DNA of 64,000 bases from Rhodococcus oryzae (GCF_005049235.1 NZ_SUMD01000009.1:165970-229969); one strand, 5' to 3'. Shown: positions 33,905 through 41,173, numbered from the stretch's first letter. Numbers and translations are program-made. The notes: a model not told the origin generated them from the sequence alone.

Positions 33905-34245
33905 GTTGTTGGGGCAGCCAGGTGGGCGATCAGGTGTCGATCGGGCACTCTCGCCTGAAGACCATTCCTAGTGCTTCGCGACTGGGATCGACGCCGAGTA
34001 CTCGATCTTCGCTTGTCGCGGCGAGCGCCTTGCATCCGGATTCCTCAGTGACCCGTGCTTCGAGACGCTCAAGTTGCAGTAGGCCCTTTGGCTCAGATGT
34101 GTTCTAAGCCAAGGGGTCTACTCGGGGTTCTAGCTAGCGGGGAAGGTAGCCCACTAAGCGCTGACGCTGCCGGCAACAGGCGCGGGGCCTCGTCCCCGAG
34201 GTGCGGGTAACAGTTTGCGGACAGCAGGGCGAAGTCGCTGTAACT
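33905..34245. other. 341 bp without an intact gene
   Basis: An imperfect inverted repeat (CCCTTTGGCT...AGCCAAGGGG) at about 34083-34120 may be a terminator. Nothing else is clear. Confidence 0.35.
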
Positions 34246-34492
34246 GGCCGCGGTCGCGTTGGAGGCAGGCCAGTGTCCCTGACCGTGGCGAAGAAGCGCC
34301 AGGCGAAGAAGATGCGTGCCGAAGGCACATCGATGTCTGAGATCGCTGAAGTGCTCGGCGTGGCCCGTCGGTGTTCCTGTTGTCGGGGTGCGACCCGCCA
34401 TCCACTTCCTCGGGGTGCCGACCGAGGCTGACGCCGACGCGGTCGACGTCGATTCGGGCACCGACCCGGCCGTCACGGTTCCCGTCAAGTAG
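34246..34492 (+). pseudogene. C-terminal remnant of a serine recombinase (resolvase/invertase)
   Basis: The frame reads GRGRVGGRPVSLTVAKKRQA, KKMRAEGTSMSEIAEVLGVA. This is the linker and HTH of resolvase/invertase C-termini (G-R-x-G-G-R-P ... I-A-x-x-L-G-V-S-R). The final helix is broken by a frameshift near 34365, after which another frame runs to a stop at 34492. The catalytic N-terminal domain is absent. Confidence 0.6.
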
Positions 34493-34733
34493 CCTCCGGT
34501 CGACTGCGCCGGAGCACGAGCAGTTCTCCGATCTCGCAGTCGAGCACCTCGCAGACCACCTGCAGCGTCGAGAAGCGGATGGCGCGTGCGCGGTCGTTCT
34601 TCAGCACGCTGAGGTTGACCACGGTGACGCCGACGAGTTCGGCGAGTCGTGCGAGCGTCATGCCGCGGGCGGCGAGCAGTTCGTCGAGCCTGCAGTGCAC
34701 ATCGGATGCCTCGTCGGGCTCCGCCGGCGCCAT
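34485..34733 (-). CDS. XRE/Cro-type HTH regulator (YozG-like)
   Basis: The 82-aa protein reads CRLDELLAARGMTLARLAEL, VGVTVVNLSVLKNDRARAIR, FSTLQVVCEVLDCEIGELLV. This is the small XRE type that accompanies DUF2975 membrane proteins. Its ATG overlaps the stop of the DUF2975 gene (TGATG), so both are made from one transcript. Confidence 0.85.
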   Translation of the reverse strand: MAPAEPDEASDVHCRLDELLAARGMTLARLAELVGVTVVNLSVLKNDRARAIRFSTLQVVCEVLDCEIGELLVLRRSRPEAT

Positions 34734-35350
34734 CAGACGAGGCCCTCGGTGTCGCGCTGCAGGCGGTCGCCGATTGCGAACACGACGCCGGCCATGGCGG
34801 CGATGAACGCGATGAGGATGAGCGGTGTCAGGTCGACCGACATCACGACGTTGTCGAAGGTGCCGTCGCTGAGGCCCGCGAAGGCGCCGTTGGCGGCCAT
34901 GTTGCCGAAGAAGGGCACCGCTGCGAAGCCGATGAGGCCGGTGAAGCCGGCGGTCGTCACGAGTCGCGTGTTGCGGCGGCTGAACACCTGGCCGCGCATG
35001 ACCGAGCGACTCAGGATCACGAGGCAGGTGACGACGACGACGATCGTGAGGGCTGCAGCGACCTGCTCGATCACGAGGGCGACGAGTGACGCGGTGGGAA
35101 GTGACTCGGCCGTGATCGTCGCGCGATCCAGCATCACCGGCAGCGCTGTGCCGTCGGGGCCGATCGGCGCCTCGGCGACGGTGCCAGAGAACCGGGCGCC
35201 CACCTGCACATCATGATTGGGCAGTACCTCGATGATGCGGAGAACTGCGGCGGCGACGGCCCCACCGGCGATCACCACTCCGGCGCCGAGGAAGGCCCAC
35301 ATGCCCACGATGTCGCTTCTGCTGGGTCGGTACGTGTGAATCGTGGTCAT
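34733..35350 (-). CDS. DUF2975 membrane protein
   Basis: The 205-aa protein has four spans (IVGMWAFLGAGVVIAGGAVA, AAALTIVVVVTCLVILSRSV, VTTAGFTGLIGFAAVPFFGN, LTPLILIAFIAAMAGVVFAI). The motif RSVMRGQVFSRRNTRLV between spans 2 and 3 is characteristic of DUF2975. The role is unknown. It is regularly paired with a YozG-like regulator, as here. An inverted repeat 25 bp upstream of the start is the probable operator. Confidence 0.87.
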   Translation of the reverse strand: MTTIHTYRPSRSDIVGMWAFLGAGVVIAGGAVAAAVLRIIEVLPNHDVQVGARFSGTVAEAPIGPDGTALPVMLDRATITAESLPTASLVALVIEQVAAALTIVVVVTCLVILSRSVMRGQVFSRRNTRLVTTAGFTGLIGFAAVPFFGNMAANGAFAGLSDGTFDNVVMSVDLTPLILIAFIAAMAGVVFAIGDRLQRDTEGLV

Positions 35351-35374
35351 TTCAATCCTCCGGGTGTGCGCGCT

Positions 35375-35399
35375 CGATGTATCGAAGAACGATACATCG
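35375..35399. promoter_or_regulatory. Perfect 10-bp inverted repeat upstream of DUF2975/XRE
   Basis: CGATGTATCG and CGATACATCG are separated by five bases, 25 bp upstream of the DUF2975 start. ATATCGATAT follows immediately as a second small palindrome. It is a likely binding site of the XRE protein, and AT-rich compared with its surroundings. Confidence 0.65.
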
Positions 35400-35424
35400 A
35401 ATATCGATATGTTGCGCGCCGAGC

Positions 35425-35694
35425 ACTCTCGTCGACCCCGAGCGTGGCCATCTGATTCTGCCGGGCAACCCCCTCGTCCGTCCGGTCACGGTCACCGACA
35501 CAAAGTCCGTCACGCCGATCGAGAACCTCGCGCGGGCATCTGCGTTCGGCCCGGAACTCCACAACCTGAATGCCGTCGTGGGAACGCCGTTCACGTACGA
35601 GGACCTGATCAAAATGCGCGGGCAGCAGTCGGATGATCCCGAGGCCGGTGACGGCACGGCCGCCGGTATCGGATCGGCATCGAAAGCCCCGTAG
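35425..35694 (+). pseudogene. 3' remnant of an unidentified gene
   Basis: A + frame without its own start reads LVDPERGHLILPGNPLVRPV, TVTDTKSVTPIENLARASAF, GPELHNLNAVVGTPFTYEDL and ends in a low-complexity tail. It looks like the real C-terminus of a larger soluble protein whose 5' part was replaced by the DUF2975 region. The family is not recognised. Confidence 0.4.
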
Positions 35695-35744
35695 GCGAAG
35701 CCGCCGTCAGCTCGCGCCCCGCACAACTAACCAGCTGTCGTAGC

Positions 35745-37124
35745 TCATGAACCCGTCGACGGCCACTGCGGCGCGGACGTCCCAATCTCGACCAGTTGCA
35801 CGGTCGGTCCTACCTGTAGATCGGCCTGACTGCCGGACAAGGACCGGGTTCTAATGAGCCCGTCTTGTCCAAGCTCGTGAACGGCGCGCGCCGTCGACCC
35901 TTCCGGCAGAGTCACTTTTAGGGGTGCAGCTGGCACCTGCAGCTCGCGATCAGCGTTGACGTCCCACACGGGTGCAGCGCGCCAGACAGCCAAGAAGAAT
36001 GTGCCGTCAGACTTTTGTAGCAGCGAGGTCTGGATGTCGCGCGCTTGAGTTGCGAGCGAGTAGTCGAGCCGGCCCGGCTGGAAGTTCGCCCCCTGTGGGT
36101 CGGACAGAAGGCGAATCAGGCCCTGAAGAGCCGTGAAGGACTCCTTCGGCTTACCCGTGGAGTCGAGCAGCCCGAAGTTCGCCTCCTTGTCGTTCGGATT
36201 GGCCTTCTGGTCGACCAACTCGTACAAGAAGGCTCGCCTGATCCCCGCGTCGTAGCTGCCGAGAAGGAGTCGCGGGATGTAGGTGGCCGCAGCTGTTCGG
36301 CTCATGCCTGAGTCAGATGTGGGGCTGTTGTAGTAGCCGGTCTCGGTGCTTATCACCGGCCGCTGCGTTGTGACGGGTCGTGCGATGTAGTTGAGGTTCC
36401 AGAGCAGGCTCCCATAGCCGTTCGAGCCCCATCCTTGCGTCTCTGGGTTTCTGTCGGACGGGTAGTAGTGAATGTTGCCGTAGTCGGTAAGGCTGCTCAG
36501 ATCGCCTAGGGCCCGCGTGGATTCGGTCTTGGTCAACGAGGGCCCGACTATTTCGACGCCATTCAGGGTCGGAGTAGACCGCACCGTTGAGGCCAGTTGC
36601 TCCTGAACGGTGCGCGTCCTTGCCGCCCAGTCTGAGACATTTTGTGCATCTGGTTCGTTGACGCCTTCGAGTGTTCTGACGGCGTCCTTTCCGCCGGACC
36701 ATGCAACGACATCGGCCAGCTTGTTGAAGTCGGTGGCTTGGCCCCAAGGTGTCTGCATGGAGGAAAGCAGGTTGAACTTCATGCCGGACTGAGCGAGGTC
36801 GCGCAGGCGCTGATAGTAGGTCGAACTGGCGCTAGCTGCCGGATAGGTATAGATCCCGTCACGAAGGTTCTTCACCCCCAGCTCGAGCAGCCTGGGCTTG
36901 ATGATGTCGTCGTATCGGTCATAGGTGGTGTCGGTGTAGTGCAGGTGGACATTGACGCCGATCGAGTCGACGAACGCCGCAGCGGAGGACGCCTGCTGGC
37001 TAGGGCTGGAGTTCGAAGCAACCGGAGTGGCGGCCAGGCTCGGCGCGGGTACGAGCAGGGTCGTGGCAGTGAGGGCCGCCACGGCAAAGCCGATCGCGAC
37101 GCGAGTTGGGGAGGTGCGATGCAT
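35745..37124 (-). CDS. Secreted glycoside hydrolase-like protein (clan GH-A type)
   Basis: This 459-aa protein has a Sec signal peptide (residues 1-31, VAIGFAVAALTATTLLVPAP, cleavage near SLAA). The TIM-barrel-like domain starts at IGVNVHLHYTDTTYDRYDDI. EGVNEPD places a candidate acid/base Glu157, and ISTETGYY a candidate nucleophile Glu261, the usual strand-4/strand-7 pair of clan GH-A. A beta-sandwich-like C-terminal part (from about 370) follows. It probably acts on envelope or plant polysaccharides outside the cell. The substrate is unknown. Confidence 0.78.
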   Translation of the reverse strand: MHRTSPTRVAIGFAVAALTATTLLVPAPSLAATPVASNSSPSQQASSAAAFVDSIGVNVHLHYTDTTYDRYDDIIKPRLLELGVKNLRDGIYTYPAASASSTYYQRLRDLAQSGMKFNLLSSMQTPWGQATDFNKLADVVAWSGGKDAVRTLEGVNEPDAQNVSDWAARTRTVQEQLASTVRSTPTLNGVEIVGPSLTKTESTRALGDLSSLTDYGNIHYYPSDRNPETQGWGSNGYGSLLWNLNYIARPVTTQRPVISTETGYYNSPTSDSGMSRTAAATYIPRLLLGSYDAGIRRAFLYELVDQKANPNDKEANFGLLDSTGKPKESFTALQGLIRLLSDPQGANFQPGRLDYSLATQARDIQTSLLQKSDGTFFLAVWRAAPVWDVNADRELQVPAAPLKVTLPEGSTARAVHELGQDGLIRTRSLSGSQADLQVGPTVQLVEIGTSAPQWPSTGS

Positions 37125-37628
37125 GCGACCATAGTGTCCGCTTCGGGCCGTTGCGTCCGCGAAAGGGCCGAGTGGGCCTGGCAGCGAGGTCTTGTCCAGA
37201 CGTCTGGACCAGGACCGGCTGACGGTGCACCGCGGGTACTTTCGTGGCTTCGGAATCCGCCGCTATACCTTGCTCATCGGCTCCAGAGCACACAGATCTG
37301 GATGAGTTCCAGGGTTCATGTCGTATGACGTCCGAGGGCCCAGGTTCCCTGGGCTGATTTGCAGGAGGCGTAGCTAGACCGCAATGTGCCGGCCTCACGT
37401 TGTCGAGATGTGGGAAGGGGCCACGGAACGCCGGGTCGCTTTGCCGACTGCGGGCATGTCGAATGATTCCATCAAAGTAGTTGAACCCCTTTGGGTTCGA
37501 CGAGTCTGCGAATGTCGTGCTGAGCGCAGCCGAGGCGCGGGTGACCGCCCAGCCCTCTCGGTGCGCTGATGGGGGCATGCAGCTGCGCGTCGCGGCGAAC
37601 CTACGCGCCGCAGAAGCCGTGTAGTGAA
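37125..37628. other. Intergenic, holds a partial repeat copy
   Basis: Apart from the partial repeat at 37278-37414 no gene is supported. The stretch upstream of the glycosidase start should hold its promoter. Confidence 0.35.
37278..37414 (+). repeat. Dispersed repeat, partial copy 9 with downstream homology to copy 7
   Basis: Only the 3' part is present (CGGCTCCAGAGCACACAGAT, then CTGGATGAGTTCCAGGGTTC). It then continues in parallel with copy 7 through GGCCCAGGTTCCCTGG and GTTGTCGAGATG, about 100 bp beyond the usual repeat end. It marks an old duplication of a longer unit. Confidence 0.75.
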
Positions 37629-37769
37629 ATGAGAAACGTCGAATGCCCACGCGGGCCGATTTACAAGTATCCCGTGTGGATTATCCCTGATTTCGTTGTG
37701 ACGACATGCGGGAGATTGACACGCATTGTTCGTTGGGGACCCGTACTGTTGGCCGCCAATCAGCCGTAA
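37629..37769 (+). CDS. Possible 46-aa peptide
   Basis: An ATG opens MRNVECPRGPIYKYPVWIIP, then DFVVTTCGRLTRIVRWGPVL to a stop. There is no good ribosome site and no family. It might be the tail of a decayed gene. It lies upstream of the bacteriocin-like locus. Confidence 0.25.
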   Translation: MRNVECPRGPIYKYPVWIIPDFVVTTCGRLTRIVRWGPVLLAANQP

Positions 37770-37819
37770 CCATGGCTGATTTCGCACAGTGAAGGGGTGT
37801 TCACGAGTGGCGATTTGAA

Positions 37820-37974
37820 AGACGGGGGCGGGCAGCTGTGGCTGCTGCGCTCACGCTCGCCATGGGCTTGGGGTTGCCACCCCGATGTCGGGGATGGCTC
37901 AAAGCGCGCGCATGATCGGCAACTTCAACGTCGGCGGCGCGATCGAGTACGAGTATGAACCGTCCCGGGTTTGA
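37820..37974 (+). pseudogene. Secreted-peptide gene with a frameshifted signal sequence
   Basis: One frame gives RRGRAAVAAALTLAMGLG, a signal-peptide core. The next frame continues VATPMSGMAQSARMIGNFNV, GGAIEYEYEPSRV and stops at 37974. A one-base shift near 37870-37880 would join them into a secreted peptide of about 50 residues. The 3' end lies inside the large inverted repeat. Confidence 0.4.
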
Positions 37975-38018
37975 TGCACACAAGTAACCAACGTGTGCAT
38001 CAAACCCGGGACGGTTCA
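37956..38018. repeat. Perfect 26-bp inverted repeat (hairpin)
   Basis: Arms 37956-37981 and 37993-38018 (starting TGAACCGTCCCGGGTTTG) are fully complementary, with an 11-base loop. No U tract follows on either strand. It may be a factor-independent terminator, a protein-binding site or an element end. It lies 76 bp upstream of the leader ORF of the bacteriocin-like gene. Confidence 0.9.
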
Positions 38019-38093
38019 CGTCCGCTCAATTGAGCAGTGGGGAGGACAGGCCAGGGCTCCGCGTCTGGTCTGTCCCGTAACAGGGAGGGACAA

Positions 38094-38150
38094 GTGAACG
38101 AGATTTTGAACGAGCAGTTTGCCGTCTGGGCGACGGTGATGGCCGCATGA
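38094..38150 (+). CDS. 18-codon leader ORF coupled to the bacteriocin-like gene
   Basis: GGGAGGGA lies four bases before a GTG that opens MNEILNEQFAVWATVMAA. The stop TGA overlaps the ATG of the next gene (ATGA). The strong ribosome site and the overlap suggest translational coupling. The peptide itself has no recognised family. Confidence 0.5.
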   Translation: MNEILNEQFAVWATVMAA

Positions 38151-39121
38151 GTGATGCTGACACCCGTTGGGTGCTTGCCTTCGATTCCTCGTGCGGTGTG
38201 TGTCAAAGTACGTCCAGCAAGGTGGCGCATGCTTGCGACCACCAGCTCGAGGTGTTGCCGTTGAGTGATGCAGAGGTTGAGCAGTGGCGTAACACGGTTT
38301 ACGGGGAAAACCCTCCGTGGGCTCCTACGCTCTTCTTGTTGCGCGGCGGCACTATTCGCGCGTGGACTGGCCGGTCGATGGCCATTCAGTTGGTGCGAGC
38401 CATCGGCTTGCGGTCCTCGCTGCGGGTGCTGAAGGCTATCGGGCAGATCAACGAGCCGGCTTCGGCACCCACTGAGCCGGCAGAAGGCCATATCAGCCGG
38501 AAGCGCTTTCTCCGTCAGGTCGCGGTCAGCGGCGCAGTGGCAAGTGGATTGGTCCTGTTTGGTCGTCTCCCAGCACTTGCTGCACCGGCGCCTGCGGCGG
38601 AAGACCTCTGGGTAAGTGAGAATCTCGATCGGTTACCGCAGAGTTATGACGAGCTTCTCAACTTTGATGTGGCGCACCGTAAGGCGATCTACCGTGCACT
38701 CCCCGCGGAGAACCGGAGCGAGATGTGGATTGCACAGCTCCAGCGGTACAAGGAATCTCATCCGGACTTGACCGACGACCAGAGCCGAGTGCTGGAATCC
38801 GCGCAGAAGCTCGCCGGCCAGCCGTCGACCTTTGTCGATGGTCCCATGCGCGACGATCTTCACCGTGAGCTAGACGAGCTGCGTGTGGCAGCGATCGACG
38901 CCTTCGGGATAGACGAGGGGAGGGCACTGTTCGCCATGCTCGGTCCGGCCGACGGCGAAGCTGCACGGGGGAACCCCGGTTGTGGGTGTTCATGCGTGAG
39001 CGACTGGTGTCCCGGCCCGTGTGTCTGTTGTACGGACTGCCAGCAATGCTGGTGTAGCTGTAACAGCTGGCTCGGATGTGGACAATTTATGCTGTACCCA
39101 TGCAAAGGCACGTGTACCTAG
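38147..39121 (+). CDS. Fulvocin-C-related bacteriocin precursor with thioredoxin-like N-terminal domain
   Basis: The 324-aa protein has four parts. (1) Residues 8-105: a DCC/thioredoxin-like domain with CGVC at 16-19 in VLAFDSSCGVCQS. (2) Residues 117-146: SRKRFLRQV and a hydrophobic stretch ending PALAAP, a Tat-like signal or anchor (RK in place of RR). (3) Residues 150-275: a charged helical region. (4) Residues 279-324: a tail with 14 cysteines (GCGCSCVSDWC, CVCCTDCQQCWCSCNSW). Parts 3-4 resemble fulvocin-C-related bacteriocin precursors, in which a Cys-rich peptide is released from the C-terminus. An ABC exporter follows. Activity is inferred; a metal-binding or structural exported protein is the alternative. 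Confidence 0.65.
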   Translation: MSDADTRWVLAFDSSCGVCQSTSSKVAHACDHQLEVLPLSDAEVEQWRNTVYGENPPWAPTLFLLRGGTIRAWTGRSMAIQLVRAIGLRSSLRVLKAIGQINEPASAPTEPAEGHISRKRFLRQVAVSGAVASGLVLFGRLPALAAPAPAAEDLWVSENLDRLPQSYDELLNFDVAHRKAIYRALPAENRSEMWIAQLQRYKESHPDLTDDQSRVLESAQKLAGQPSTFVDGPMRDDLHRELDELRVAAIDAFGIDEGRALFAMLGPADGEAARGNPGCGCSCVSDWCPGPCVCCTDCQQCWCSCNSWLGCGQFMLYPCKGTCT

Positions 39122-39357
39122 CCTGGATCTGTTGTCAGGTTGACAGTTGAGGCCTGAGCCTCTTGGTTCGCTTGGGGCCGTGGGTCGATGCCTACCACGG
39201 TGAGTGTCCGAAAGGTCGCGCGACCGCTGCGGTCCACGGCCCCAAGTAGTAGGGCAACCTCGGCGCTACATTCGGTATGGTTTTGAGCCGCAACCGCCTC
39301 AGGTGTTTTGGTGAAGCGGCTCTTGACGAGGCTACCGCGGGCGGGGACGGGCTCATT
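39118..39357 (-). pseudogene. Possible remnant of an unidentified gene
   Basis: The minus strand reads VKSRFTKTPEAVAAQNHTEC, SAEVALLLGAVDRSGRATFR, TLTVVGIDPRPQANQEAQ to a stop at 39118. The composition looks protein-like, but a start is missing and the 5' part is antisense to the ABC gene. The family is not recognised. Confidence 0.35.
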
Positions 39358-39431
39358 GTCTCGAGAATGGGCACATGGGTCTGCGAGATCTGGGGCGGAG
39401 GAGGGCGGTCTGCATGATGGGGGAGGCAGCG

Positions 39432-40367
39432 GTGATCGAGGCGTACCGATTGACCAAACGGTACGGGTCAACGCGTGCTGTCGATGACTTGTCGTTCACT
39501 GCGCGAGCGGGTCGGGTCACCGCGCTCCTTGGCCGCAGTGGGGCAGGGAAAACGGCCACCCTGCGGATGTTGCTGGGACTCGACCACCCCACCAGCGGCC
39601 ACGCGCTCATCGGCGGACGCCCATTGCGGGACCTGGAGCGACCGTCGACGGAGGTGGGGGCGGTGCTCGATGCAGGCTGGATATATCCATATCGGTCTGC
39701 CCGCACGCATCTACGCTGGGTGGCACTGGCCGGCAGGGTCTCCCTGCGACGTGTAGACGCCGTATTGGAGCAGGTCGACCTGGCGTACGCGGCGGACGAG
39801 CGGATCGACAGCTTCTCCGATGGGATGCTGCAACGGCTCGGCGTAGCGGCGGCGCTTCTCGGAGACCCATCCGTGGTGATGGCTGACGCGCCATTCGACG
39901 ATCGCGGGCCAGGTGATGTCGCATGGATCCGAGGGATGCTGGCAAGGTTCGCTCGCGACGGCCGCACGGTACTGGTGTCCGGCCGTTCAGTCCCTGAGAT
40001 CGCGATACTCGCCGACGACCTGGTGATCGTCCATCACGGCCGCCTCGTCACGCAGTGCACGACCGACGAGTTCATCGCACAGGCAGGTGGGGACATGTTG
40101 AAGGTGCGATCACCGCAACTGTCGAAGCTCGACGACGCACTGCGCGCCAAGGGAATCCCAACGTTCAGCAGCCCCGACCTGCACGTCGAGTCTGAGACAG
40201 AGCAGGCACCGAGCCTGTTGGTCGCGGCCACCAACCGCCGCGAGGTGGGGACGATCGCCGCGGTACATGAACTCGAACTCTCGGAAGTCGCGACGTCTAA
40301 CAGCTCACTGGAGGACGCGTTCGCGAATCTGATTAGCAGTGCCGACGGCACGACGGTATGTGACTGA
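39432..40367 (+). CDS. ABC transporter ATP-binding protein with degenerate catalytic motifs
   Basis: This 311-aa protein resembles the antibiotic/bacteriocin ABC-2 ATPases (VIEAYRLTKRYGSTRAVDDL). Walker A is intact (GRSGAGKT, 34-41). The signature is FSDGM (128-132). Walker B reads VVMADAP, with Ala153 where the catalytic Glu should be. The H-loop has Arg185 (VSGRSVPEI) where His is expected. ATP binding seems possible and hydrolysis doubtful. GTG 39432 is chosen because GGGGGAGG precedes it; upstream ATGs at 39414/39417 have no such site. It pairs with the permease 30 bp downstream. Confidence 0.8.
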   Translation: MIEAYRLTKRYGSTRAVDDLSFTARAGRVTALLGRSGAGKTATLRMLLGLDHPTSGHALIGGRPLRDLERPSTEVGAVLDAGWIYPYRSARTHLRWVALAGRVSLRRVDAVLEQVDLAYAADERIDSFSDGMLQRLGVAAALLGDPSVVMADAPFDDRGPGDVAWIRGMLARFARDGRTVLVSGRSVPEIAILADDLVIVHHGRLVTQCTTDEFIAQAGGDMLKVRSPQLSKLDDALRAKGIPTFSSPDLHVESETEQAPSLLVAATNRREVGTIAAVHELELSEVATSNSSLEDAFANLISSADGTTVCD

Positions 40368-40396
40368 AAAGCGAGTGCGAGACCTCAGGAACGGAA

Positions 40397-41173
40397 TTGG
40401 TGCACATGCTTGCCGCTGAACTCGTCAAACTCATCTCTATGCGATCGACGCGGCGGTGCGGTGCGGTGATTTTGGCCCTGGCAGTCGGCTTGGCCCTAGT
40501 GTTGGCATACATCGACCGCCTAGCAACCGATCTCGACATGTCCGCATCGACGGACAGCATGCCGGCATCCGCCATCAACACGGTAGCCGGATGCGCGCCC
40601 GGCTTCGTGATCATAATGATCATGGCGGCCCTCGCGGCAACCACCGAATACCGTACTGGAACAATCAAACTCACTCTCCTGGTAGCCCCCAATCGGAGCA
40701 TGGTGATTTTCGCCAAGTCGGCTGCTGTTTGCCTTCTGGCAGCGCTGATCGGCGAAGGCACTGCCTGGCTCGCTTACGGAACTGCCAAGCTCGTCAATCC
40801 CAGCGGCGTCGAGTCCATCGCCACCGGTGCGCAGTTGCGCGCCGTCGCGGGGGTCGGACTGATCTACGTGGTCGGTGCAGCAATGGCCGTCGCAGTCGGG
40901 ATGCTCATCAGGAACACCGTCGCCGCGGTAGCGCTTATCGTGCTCTACCCAGTGCTGATCGAGTACGGCGTCACTACGATCCCCGTTGTCGGATCCGCCA
41001 TCGAGCCGTGGCTGCCCTTCAGGATGGCCATGCAATTCCTGCTCGACCGCAACCCTGGTTTTCCCGAAACCGTCGCGGCCCTTTCGGGTTGGTGGGCGTT
41101 CGCATACATCGTTGTGATCGCCACGGTCCTCACTGCAACTGCGTCGATCGTGATCACAAAACGCGACGCATAG
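40397..41173 (+). CDS. ABC-2-type permease
   Basis: The 258-aa membrane protein has six spans: CGAVILALAVGLALVLAYID, GFVIIMIMAALAATTEYRTG, AAVCLLAALIGEGTAWLAYG, AVAGVGLIYVVGAAMAVAVG, NTVAAVALIVLYPVLIEYG, WWAFAYIVVIATVLTATASI. The motif ATTEYRTGTIKLTLLVAPNR is typical of ABC-2 permeases of the lantibiotic/bacitracin type. TTG, GTG and ATG starts lie within ten bases, and AGGA spacing favours TTG 40397 or GTG 40400. It probably exports, or protects against, the product of the neighbouring Cys-rich precursor. Confidence 0.8.
   Translation: MVHMLAAELVKLISMRSTRRCGAVILALAVGLALVLAYIDRLATDLDMSASTDSMPASAINTVAGCAPGFVIIMIMAALAATTEYRTGTIKLTLLVAPNRSMVIFAKSAAVCLLAALIGEGTAWLAYGTAKLVNPSGVESIATGAQLRAVAGVGLIYVVGAAMAVAVGMLIRNTVAAVALIVLYPVLIEYGVTTIPVVGSAIEPWLPFRMAMQFLLDRNPGFPETVAALSGWWAFAYIVVIATVLTATASIVITKRDA

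Noticed and set aside
37791..37812. A tenth copy of the dispersed repeat
   Set aside because: Only GGGGTGTTCAC and a few flanking bases match, too short to count as a copy. It is mentioned as a possible trace.
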